Notes under the pieces: model-generated
What the model was told of the DNA's origin: nothing
What the model saw: only the letters and a program-made list of their open reading frames with translations
Database searches by the model: none
Part shown: positions 29,924 through 36,034 of the stretch, one piece after another
Position numbering within the stretch: position 1 is the first letter of the stretch
Layout of the letters: the number at the start of each line of letters is the position of its first letter
Position numbers and translations under genes: made by a program
Source of the DNA: Nitrospirota bacterium
GTDB lineage: Bacteria; Nitrospirota; JACRHL01
Assembly: GCA_029881725.1 (NCBI GenBank)
Contig: JAOUMB010000028.1
Location: 1-36,034 of the forward strand
Direction of reading: 5' to 3'
DNA length: 36,034 nucleotides

Positions 29924-30264
29924 CTGGCAATCTCCATTAAACATTCCGCCTGGCCCCCGGCTTCCTGCAATCGTTCTTTCAACACACCCCGGAGCAGGTC
30001 CAGCGCCTGCAGTACCGCCGGGTACCGCAGCCGATAGAACATGGTGGTTCCGGACCGCTCCGCCGTAACCAGCCCCCGGTCGCGCAGCACCGCCAGGTGC
30101 TGGGACGCGTTGGACTGGCGAATGCCCAGTTGGTCGGCCAGTTCACCCACCGGAGTGGGGCCGTCGGCCAGGGCATACAACATCAGAATGCGCTTCGGGT
30201 CGGCCAGGGCCTGACACAACTCCGCGTGCAACTGGTGGATCTCTTCTACAAACGCACGTTTCAT
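29920..30264 (-). CDS. ArsR/SmtB-family repressor of the sulfur operon
   Basis: The protein has 114 residues. Its winged helix shows LADPKRILMLYALADG, VGELADQLGIRQSNASQHLAVLRDRGLV (recognition helix) and the wing ERSGTTMFYRL. It has only two cysteines, Cys17 in the first helix and Cys108 near the C-terminus. In sulfide/persulfide sensors of this family (BigR, SqrR) two cysteines form the switch, but theirs lie elsewhere in the fold, so thiol sensing is inference. ATG 30264 is used because KRAFVEE begins the usual first helix; an in-frame ATG at 30303 would overlap the promoter. It is the first gene of the operon and overlaps the TusA-like gene by 4 bases. Confidence 0.9.
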   Translation of the reverse strand: MKRAFVEEIHQLHAELCQALADPKRILMLYALADGPTPVGELADQLGIRQSNASQHLAVLRDRGLVTAERSGTTMFYRLRYPAVLQALDLLRGVLKERLQEAGGQAECLMEIAR

Positions 30265-30275
30265 AATTGTCCGCG

Positions 30276-30297
30276 TATATTCGTGGGTATGAATATA
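30276..30297 (-). promoter_or_regulatory. Candidate ArsR operator
   Basis: TATATTC (30276-30282) and GAATATA (30291-30297) form a perfect 7-bp inverted repeat with an 8-base spacer. The distal arm contains the whole -10 hexamer of the arsR promoter. An AT-rich palindrome at this place is what ArsR-family repressors bind, so autoregulation is likely. Confidence 0.6.
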
Positions 30298-30320
30298 ATT
30301 CACCCTGTCGATCGTGTCAA
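30292..30320 (-). promoter_or_regulatory. Strong sigma-70 promoter of the arsR-tus-dsr operon
   Basis: On the minus strand a perfect TTGACA (30315-30320) is separated by exactly 17 bases from TATATT (30292-30297, five of six). The expected start is near 30285, about 21 bases before the arsR ATG. This is the best promoter in the window and is overlapped by the candidate ArsR operator. Confidence 0.7.
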
Positions 30321-30396
30321 CAACTGAACAATTCGTAGCATCCGCCTCCCCGGGGGAGTGGTGGCGGATCGGGCGGCGGCGCCGGCGCTATCCCGG

Positions 30397-31155
30397 TCAG
30401 TTCGCGGCGTTGATGGCGTCGGCAAAGTCCTCGTAGGGCTTGGCGCCGATCACCAGTTCCCCGGAAATCACCCCGTCCGCCGAACTCCTGCCCACCACGA
30501 AGGTGGGGGTTCCGGAGACCCCGGCGTTCTGTCCATAGCGGCGGCCGGTGGCGATCAGGGTGTCGAACCGGGTGTCGTCGATGCACGCCTTGAAAGCGGT
30601 CATGTCCGGCACCCCGGCGGCGCGGGCCATGGATTCCAGGTTGTCCGGGCGGATGTCGCCCTGGCGCTCGAACAGGTAGTCGTGCATTTCCCAGTATTGG
30701 CCCTGCTCCCCGGCGCAATGGGCGGCCTCGGCGGCCTCGCGGGCATAGCTTTTCACGGCGAAGTCCATATAGACGTACCGCACCTTGCCGGTATTCACGA
30801 AGTTGCGCACGATCTGCGGCAGCACTTCCCGCGAGTGGCGGCCGCAGAACGGGCAGCGGTAGTCGGAAAACTCCACCACCGTCACCGGGGCGCTGTCCTT
30901 GCCCATGGACGGGTATCCCGCCGTGGGCACCGGGGTCTGGGCGGTGTCGGGGCGGGCGGCGGACGGGGAGGGGGCTCCCGGCTGGAGGCTGTCCAGCCGG
31001 TCGGACAGTTCGCGCAGTTCGGCGCGCAGGGCCTTCAGTTCCGCCAGCACCTCGGCATTGCCGGAATCTCCGTTGCCGGAGGGGGCGCCGCCGCCACAGG
31101 CGCTCAGGATCACGGCCGCCGCACAGGCGGACAGGATGGCTTTGAAGCCGGTCAT
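30397..31155 (-). CDS. DsbA-like thiol-disulfide oxidoreductase lipoprotein
   Basis: The protein has 252 residues. The signal ends in a lipobox (LSAC, Cys20), followed by a short coiled-coil-like stretch (about 33-57, AEVLAELKALRAELREL) and a Pro-rich linker. The thioredoxin-fold domain (about 85-250) has the CPFC active site (Cys101/Cys104) and the cis-Pro in SGTPTF, with the DsbA-type helical insert containing EAAHCAGEQGQYWEMHDYLF. It should act in the periplasm in disulfide formation or isomerisation. The ATG at 31155 overlaps the secF stop by 4 bases and has AGGGAG upstream. It may aid folding of secreted cysteine-rich proteins, but that is conjecture. Confidence 0.9.
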   Translation of the reverse strand: MTGFKAILSACAAAVILSACGGGAPSGNGDSGNAEVLAELKALRAELRELSDRLDSLQPGAPSPSAARPDTAQTPVPTAGYPSMGKDSAPVTVVEFSDYRCPFCGRHSREVLPQIVRNFVNTGKVRYVYMDFAVKSYAREAAEAAHCAGEQGQYWEMHDYLFERQGDIRPDNLESMARAAGVPDMTAFKACIDDTRFDTLIATGRRYGQNAGVSGTPTFVVGRSSADGVISGELVIGAKPYEDFADAINAAN

Positions 31156-32093
31156 GCGGTGGCTCCCTGCGTCTCGGCTTCCGGGTCGTCTCCGCTGTCG
31201 TCCGGGGTGCTTCCGCGCCATACCAGCACCATGGAACTGGCCACAAAGATGGAGGAATAGTTGCCCACCAGCACCCCCAGCAGCAGCGCCAAGGCAAAGT
31301 CGTGCAGCACCTCACCGCCCCACAGGGTGAGGGTGATCAGCACCAGCAGGGTGGTGAGGGTGGTGACCACGGTGCGGCTGAGCACCTGGTTGATGCCCCG
31401 GTTCATCAGCTCTTCCAGGCTTTCGCCGTGGCGCTTGCGCATGTTTTCACGGATACGGTCGTACACCACCACGGTGTCGTTCAGCGAATATCCCGCCAGG
31501 GTCAGCAGGGCGGTGACCAGCAGCAGGTTCACCTCGTTACCCATCAGCAAAAACAGCCCCAGCACCGCCAGCACGTCGTGGAAGGTGGCCACCGCCGCGG
31601 CCACGCCGAAGCGGAACTCGAAGCGCATGGCAATGTAGATCACGATGCCGACGAAGGACAGGAAGATGGCCAGCGCGGCGTCCTTCTGCAGCCGGTCGCC
31701 GATGGTGGGGCCGATTTCGGTTTCGCTGTCCAGCACGAAGGGGTTGTCCGGCAGGGCCTCGCGGAACACGGCGCGCACCTTGGTGCCCAGGTTTTCCTCG
31801 ATGGTGGCGTCGCCCTTGATGCGGATCAGCAGCTTGCCGGTGCCGGTGAAGTTCTGCAGGTCGGCCTGAATGCCCGCCCCGGCCAGAATCTCACGCGCCT
31901 CTTCCATGGGTACCGCGTGCTGGAAGTGGAGCTGCACGCTGGTGCCGCCGGCGAAGTCGATGCCCAGGTTGGCGGTGCCGGTGACGATGCGCACCACCGC
32001 TACCAGTCCCAGGGTGATCAGGATGCCGGATACCAGGAAGGCGATCTTGCGCTTTCCCAGGAAGTCGATGTTGGTTTGTCCGATAATCTCCAT
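31152..32093 (-). CDS. secF: Protein translocase subunit SecF
   Basis: The protein has 313 residues with six membrane helices and the large periplasmic loop after the first. Signatures are LGIDFAGGTSVQLHF in the loop start and LAGYSLNDTVVVYDRIREN in the fourth-fifth helix region. With SecD it uses the proton gradient to complete Sec export at the periplasmic side. It begins 13 bases after secD. Confidence 0.96.
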   Translation of the reverse strand: MEIIGQTNIDFLGKRKIAFLVSGILITLGLVAVVRIVTGTANLGIDFAGGTSVQLHFQHAVPMEEAREILAGAGIQADLQNFTGTGKLLIRIKGDATIEENLGTKVRAVFREALPDNPFVLDSETEIGPTIGDRLQKDAALAIFLSFVGIVIYIAMRFEFRFGVAAAVATFHDVLAVLGLFLLMGNEVNLLLVTALLTLAGYSLNDTVVVYDRIRENMRKRHGESLEELMNRGINQVLSRTVVTTLTTLLVLITLTLWGGEVLHDFALALLLGVLVGNYSSIFVASSMVLVWRGSTPDDSGDDPEAETQGATA

Positions 32094-32106
32094 GGAATTC
32101 GCCCCG

Positions 32107-33696
32107 TCAGATGCTCAAGGTGGCCAGGCGGCGTTTGGCGTTCATCCAGTCGAAGAACACGCGGGTGCCGACAAAAGCGGTAAAGAAGTTGATCAGGATG
32201 CCCAAGGACAGGGTGACCGCGAAGCCCTTGACCGGCCCGGAGCCGAACAGGAACAGCACCGCCGCGGTGATCAGGGTGGTGACGTGGGCGTCGATGATGG
32301 TTACCAGCGCCCGGTCGTACCCCTGGTCGATGGCCAGACGCACGGTCTTGCCCATCTTCAGTTCCTCGCGGATGCGCTCGAAGATCAGCACGTTGGAGTC
32401 CACCCCCATGCCCACGGTAAGCAGGATGCCCGCGATGCCGGGCAGGGTGAGGGTGGCGTGCATGGCCCCCAGGGCGCCCATCAGCACCAGCAGGTTGAGC
32501 ACGATGGCGATCACCGAGATGCCGCCGGCCATGCGGTAGTAAACCACCATGAACGCCACCACCAGGGAAAGTCCCGCCAGGGTGGCCACCAGCCCGGCGT
32601 TGATGGAGTCGGCCCCCAGGCTTGGCCCCACGGTGACGTTCTGCAGGATGGTCACCGGCGCGGGCAGGGCACCGGCCCGCAGCACGATGGCCAGGTCGTT
32701 GGCCTCGGCCGGGGTGAAGCTGCCGCTGATGGAAGCGCGGCCGCCGGGAATGGCCTCCCGGATTACCGGGGCGGAATAGACGTTACCGTCCAGAATGATG
32801 GCAAACCGGCGTCCCACGTTTTCGGCGGTCACCTGCCCGAAAATCTTCGCCCCGGTGGAATCGAAGTCGATGCCCACATACGGCTCGTTGAACTGGTCGA
32901 TGGAAACCCGTGCGTCGGTGAGGGTATCGCCGGTGAGCATGGCGCGGCGCTTGACTACATGCGGCTCCCGGTCGATTTCGACGCCGGTGAGCGGGTCGGT
33001 GATGCGCTGGTAGAGGATTTCCGAGTCCTCCGGCACCGTATCGCCCCGATTCAGGTTGACCTCCTCGTTCACCAGCCGGAACTCCAGCAGTGCGGTCTTG
33101 CCGATCAGGTCGATGGCCCGGTCCGGATCCCCCACGCCGGGCAACTGCACCAGAATTTCGTCCAGGCCCTGTTGCTGTATGAGCGGCTCGGCCACACCGA
33201 ACTGGTCGATCCGGTTGCGGATGGTCTCCACCGCCTGGGTTACCGCGCCGGTGCGGATGCGTTCCTGTTCCTCTTCGGTGAGGCGCAGGAACATGAACAT
33301 CCCCTCCGGCGGCCGGGCCTGCTCCACACTGCGGAAGTGCTTGTCGATCTGGGCCTGAATCAGGCTGCGCACCTCGCCGGTGCCGTCGTAGGTGATGCGG
33401 AAACCGTAGCCGTCCTCCGCCTTGGCGCTGGCGCCGGTCTTTTCCTCGGCCAGGGTGCGGTTGAGGCTCTCCAGGGTGCGTTCGGCAAAGTTTTCCACGG
33501 CCGCCTCGCGCTCCACGCGCAGCACCAGATGGATGCCGCCCTGCAGGTCCAGCCCCAGGGTCAGTCCTTCCCCGAGGGTAACGGCGCGCAGCGGGGCCGG
33601 AATGCGGTCTTCCGAAAAGCTGGGCAAAAAATAGAGCAGTGAAAGGAGGGCCACCACGGCCACGGCGATCAGTCTGCCGGCGAGTTTTTTCTGCAT
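32107..33696 (-). CDS. secD: Protein translocase subunit SecD
   Basis: The protein has 529 residues, the shorter SecD type. The first helix is followed by LGLDLQGGIHLVLRVE, a periplasmic domain, then five helices with VGMGVDSNVLIFERIREELKMGK and DAHVTTLITAAVLFLFGSGPVKGFA. It forms a complex with SecF and YajC. GGGAGA lies just before the ATG at 33696. The gene lies between yajC and secF as in most Proteobacteria. Confidence 0.97.
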   Translation of the reverse strand: MQKKLAGRLIAVAVVALLSLLYFLPSFSEDRIPAPLRAVTLGEGLTLGLDLQGGIHLVLRVEREAAVENFAERTLESLNRTLAEEKTGASAKAEDGYGFRITYDGTGEVRSLIQAQIDKHFRSVEQARPPEGMFMFLRLTEEEQERIRTGAVTQAVETIRNRIDQFGVAEPLIQQQGLDEILVQLPGVGDPDRAIDLIGKTALLEFRLVNEEVNLNRGDTVPEDSEILYQRITDPLTGVEIDREPHVVKRRAMLTGDTLTDARVSIDQFNEPYVGIDFDSTGAKIFGQVTAENVGRRFAIILDGNVYSAPVIREAIPGGRASISGSFTPAEANDLAIVLRAGALPAPVTILQNVTVGPSLGADSINAGLVATLAGLSLVVAFMVVYYRMAGGISVIAIVLNLLVLMGALGAMHATLTLPGIAGILLTVGMGVDSNVLIFERIREELKMGKTVRLAIDQGYDRALVTIIDAHVTTLITAAVLFLFGSGPVKGFAVTLSLGILINFFTAFVGTRVFFDWMNAKRRLATLSI

Positions 33697-33729
33697 CGTT
33701 TCTCCCCCGGTCGAAAACCGGCGTTCTCC

Positions 33730-34071
33730 TTATGCGTCGATTTCGGCCTGCATCCCCATGATCTCGGAACGCAGCATCTTGATTTTGACGTTGTCGGCCA
33801 CCTGCAGGGTGATGGTCTCGCTGGAGACGGCCATGACGGTGCCGAACATACCACCGTTGGTAATCACTTTGTCGCCCTTTTTCAGGTTGTCCACCAGGGA
33901 ACGGTGTTCCTTCTGCCGTTTTTGCTGAGGGCGGATGAGCAGGACCCAGAACAGCACGAAAATGACAATAAACGGTGCAAAGCTGGTCAGGAAGGCACCG
34001 CCTCCGGTGGGGGCGGTACCGCCCTGGGCGTAGGCGGTGGCGGGGCCGATCAGTTCGGTCCAGTCAGTCAT
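33730..34071 (-). CDS. yajC: Sec translocon accessory protein YajC
   Basis: The protein has 113 residues: a short Gly/Ala/Pro-rich N-terminus, one membrane helix (about 29-46, FAPFIVIFVLFWVLLIRPQQK, including the family signature RPQQKR), then a small cytoplasmic barrel (KKGDKVITNGGMFGTV). The ATG at 34071 overlaps the end of tgt by 8 bases and has AGAGGAGAG upstream. It is part of the SecDF-YajC complex. Confidence 0.96.
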   Translation of the reverse strand: MTDWTELIGPATAYAQGGTAPTGGGAFLTSFAPFIVIFVLFWVLLIRPQQKRQKEHRSLVDNLKKGDKVITNGGMFGTVMAVSSETITLQVADNVKIKMLRSEIMGMQAEIDA

Positions 34072-35209
34072 TGGAACTCTCCTCTTTCCAGGCGGCGGCC
34101 GCCTCGCGCCGGAAGGCGCCAAAGCGTCCCTCGCGGATGGCCGCGCGAATGGTACGCATCAGGTTCAGGTAATGATGCACGTTGTGCACCGTGTTCAGTT
34201 GGCGTCCCAGCATTTCGCCGGAGACGAACAAGTGGCGCAGGTAGGCGCGGGAGAAATTGCCGCACGTATAGCAGGTGCAGCCCTCCTCCACCGGCCCCTG
34301 ATCCGCGCGGAAACGGGCGTTCTTGATGTTGACCCGCCCCCAGCCGGAAAACAGGTAGCCGGTGCGGGCGTGGCGGGTGGGCATCACGCAGTCGAACATG
34401 TCGATGCCGCGCGCCACCGCCTCCACCATGTCGATGGGCAGGCCCACCCCCATCAGGTAGCGGGGGGAATCCTCCGGCAGCCACGGCACCGTGTGCTCCA
34501 CCACGTGCAGCATGCGCTGGTGCCCTTCCCCCACCGATACCCCGCCGATGGCGTAGCCGTCGAACCCCATGCCGGTGATGGCGCAGGCGGAGGTCACCCG
34601 CAGGTCGTCCTCGAAGCCCCCCTGCACGATCCCGAACAGGGCCTGATCCGGCTTGGTGTGGGCCGCCTTGGAACGCTCCGCCCAGCGCAGGGAACGTTCC
34701 ATGGAGCGGCGCGTCTGCTCCCGCTCCGCCGGGTACTGGAGGCATTCGTCGAAGATCATCGCAATGTCCGAACCGAGCGCCTGCTGGATCTCGATGGACA
34801 GTTCCGGGGTGAGCAGGTGGCGGCTGCCGTCCACATGGCTGGCGAACCGTACCCCTTCCTCCTCCACCTTGCGCAACTCCCCCAGGCTGAACACCTGATA
34901 GCCGCCGCTGTCGGTGAGGATGGGCCGGTCCCAGGCCATGAACCGGTTCAGGCCGCCGAGCTGTTTCACCAGCTCGTGACCGGGGCGCAGGTACAGGTGA
35001 TAGGTGTTGCCGAGCACGATCTGCGCGCCCAGGTCGGTCAGGTCACGGGGGCTCAGCCCCTTCACCGTGCCCTGGGTGCCCACCGGCATGAACACCGGGG
35101 TGCGGAGGGTGCCGTGAGCCAGTTCCACGGTACCGGTGCGCGCCGCCGTTTCCGTGCAGCGGGATTCGACCCGGAACGCCAGCGCGGAAGGGGCGGACAC
35201 CGGGGTCAC
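34064..35209 (-). CDS. tgt: Queuine tRNA-ribosyltransferase (tRNA-guanine transglycosylase)
   Basis: The protein has 381 residues. It inserts preQ1 at position 34 of tRNAs with GUN anticodons. The base-binding Asp is in LTDSGGYQVFSL, the nucleophile Asp in MFDCVMPTRHARTG, and the zinc site is CTCYTC with the His of NTVHNVH. The GTG at 35209 overlaps the argS stop (ATGTGA context), with another possible GTG at 35200; the frame remains open far upstream but inside argS. It lies directly before yajC-secD-secF, the common proteobacterial order. Confidence 0.96.
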   Translation of the reverse strand: MTPVSAPSALAFRVESRCTETAARTGTVELAHGTLRTPVFMPVGTQGTVKGLSPRDLTDLGAQIVLGNTYHLYLRPGHELVKQLGGLNRFMAWDRPILTDSGGYQVFSLGELRKVEEEGVRFASHVDGSRHLLTPELSIEIQQALGSDIAMIFDECLQYPAEREQTRRSMERSLRWAERSKAAHTKPDQALFGIVQGGFEDDLRVTSACAITGMGFDGYAIGGVSVGEGHQRMLHVVEHTVPWLPEDSPRYLMGVGLPIDMVEAVARGIDMFDCVMPTRHARTGYLFSGWGRVNIKNARFRADQGPVEEGCTCYTCGNFSRAYLRHLFVSGEMLGRQLNTVHNVHHYLNLMRTIRAAIREGRFGAFRREAAAAWKEESSND

Positions 35210-36034
35210 ATGCGCTCCGGGGCGCTTACGCCCATCAGGTCCAGGCCATTGCGCACCACCTGCCCCACGGCGGCGGCCAGCACCAACCGGGCGCGGGTTA
35301 CCGTCAGGTCGTCGCCGATAAAGCGGTTTTTGTAGTAATAGGCATGAAAGCCCGAGGCCAGTTCCTGAAGGTAGTAGGGGATGCGGTGCACCGCCAGTTC
35401 CCGGGCGGACAGATCCACCACCTGCGGGAATTGCAGCAGCTGCTTGATCAGTTGCACCCCTTCCGGGTCGGCCAGCGGCGACAGGTCCCATCCGGCGCCC
35501 TCGGCGTAGATTTCCTTCTGCCCGAAGCCGCACTGCTCCTGGGCCTTGGCATACAGCTGGTACACGCGGGCGTGGGCGTACTGCACGTAGTAGACCGGGT
35601 TGTCGGAGGTCTGCGCCTTGGCCACCGCCAGGTCGAACTCCAGTTGGGCGTCGCTCTTGCGGGTAAGAAAGAAGAAGCGGGTGGCGTCCGCGCCGATCTC
35701 CTTGAGCACCTCCTCCAGGGTGACGAACTGGCCGGCGCGGGTGGACATGGCCACCGGCTCGCCGTCCCGCAGCAGGGAAACCAGCTGCACCAGCACCACG
35801 GTCAGGTCTTCCGGATCGTGTCCGAGCATGGTGCAGGCGGCCTTCATGCGGGCGATGTAGCCGTGGTGATCGGCGCCCCACACGTCGATCAGGCGCTTGA
35901 AGCCGCGTTCGAATTTTTCCTTGTGATAGGCCACGTCGGAGGCGAAGTAGGTGGTCACCCCGTTGCCGCGGATCATCACCCGGTCCTTGTCATCCCCGTG
36001 GCGGGTGGTGGCCAGCCACACGGCGTCGTCCTTT
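35206..36034 (-). CDS. argS: Arginyl-tRNA synthetase, C-terminal part (5' end outside the window)
   Basis: About 275 residues of the C-terminal half are present; the gene runs off the window at 36034. Visible are VWGADHHGYIARMKAA, the KMSKS-equivalent AMSTRAGQFVTL, DATRFFFLTRKSD, a YYVQYAHARV helix and the anticodon-binding DALR domain up to the stop at 35206. Charging of tRNA-Arg with arginine is the role. Its last codon overlaps the tgt start. Near the KMSKS site the lysine is replaced by alanine (AMST), as some ArgRS lack a canonical lysine there. Confidence 0.96.
   Translation of the reverse strand, partial: KDDAVWLATTRHGDDKDRVMIRGNGVTTYFASDVAYHKEKFERGFKRLIDVWGADHHGYIARMKAACTMLGHDPEDLTVVLVQLVSLLRDGEPVAMSTRAGQFVTLEEVLKEIGADATRFFFLTRKSDAQLEFDLAVAKAQTSDNPVYYVQYAHARVYQLYAKAQEQCGFGQKEIYAEGAGWDLSPLADPEGVQLIKQLLQFPQVVDLSARELAVHRIPYYLQELASGFHAYYYKNRFIGDDLTVTRARLVLAAAVGQVVRNGLDLMGVSAPERM

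Noticed and set aside
29920-30264. Arsenic-responsive ArsR
   Set aside because: The CxC arsenic-binding motif of the metal-sensing helix is absent and no ars genes are near. The operon content is sulfur relay.
30317-31315. Alternative frame over the DsbA-like gene
   Set aside because: It is Arg/Gly-rich with no domain. The other frame has the CPFC and cis-Pro motifs and a lipoprotein signal.
31870-33642. Long plus-strand open frame antisense to secD
   Set aside because: The His/Gln/Gly-rich translation is a shadow of secD, which is unmistakable on the other strand.

Overview
The window is about 36 kb of GC-rich chromosomal DNA from a Gram-negative bacterium. Evidence for the Gram-negative assignment is SecD/SecF/YajC, several lipoprotein signals, c-type cytochromes, periplasmic proteins and a Dsr/Tus sulfur-relay set. 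The gene content fits Proteobacteria in the broad sense, but I cannot name the class. The LexA recognition helix and its candidate operator do not look like the E. coli type. Gene density is high, there are many 4-base stop/start overlaps, and I see no insertion sequence, prophage, CRISPR array or RNA gene.

Layout. (1) 1-3000: mrp/apbC (minus), divergent from lexA (plus), which converges on a DUF1963 protein. (2) 3235-8267: a giant lipoprotein cytochrome with 36 CxxCH motifs plus one CX4CH, followed by an SGNH/GDSL hydrolase lipoprotein. (3) 8333-10394 (minus): a small membrane protein followed by two tandem Kelch six-blade propeller genes. (4) 10550-13601 (plus): pepP, a monoheme cytochrome c lipoprotein overlapping its end, and a secreted acidic TPR protein. 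(5) 13724-15019 (minus): a CorC/HlyC-type CBS membrane protein. (6) 15287-27676 (plus): a surface-glycan locus. It starts with rmlA-rmlC-rmlB-rmlD, an ArnC/DPM-like glycosyltransferase, a sulfotransferase, an EmrE/ArnE-like protein, a hexapeptide acyltransferase and a second ArnF-like protein. After a 235-base gap come a 971-residue GT-C-like membrane protein with a Pro/Gly repeat tail, a WecE-type sugar aminotransferase and a second GT-C protein. (7) 27762-30264 (minus): an ArsR-regulated operon of sulfur carriers (TusA-like, DsrE, DsrF-like, DsrH, TusA, DsrE2). (8) 30397-36034 (minus): argS (cut by the window edge), tgt, yajC, secD, secF and a DsbA-like lipoprotein.

How the genes work together. 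RmlA and RmlB make dTDP-4-keto-6-deoxyglucose. RmlC/RmlD take it to dTDP-L-rhamnose, and the WecE homologue would take it to dTDP-4-amino-4,6-dideoxygalactose. The GT2 enzyme, the two small 4-TM proteins and the GT-C proteins resemble an undecaprenyl-phosphate-sugar charge, flip and transfer route (inference by analogy to ArnC/ArnE/ArnF/ArnT). The sulfotransferase and acyltransferase suggest a decorated glycan. The sulfur operon would pass protein-bound persulfide between TusA and DsrE-type carriers under a two-cysteine ArsR repressor. Its promoter has a near-consensus -35/-10, with a perfect inverted repeat covering the -10.

The most notable items are the approximately 37-heme cytochrome, the free-standing ArsR-Tus-Dsr operon, the Gram-positive-like LexA box, the tandem Kelch unit and the GT-C protein with a repetitive N-terminal tail. 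All assignments are from reading the sequence; no database search was run.
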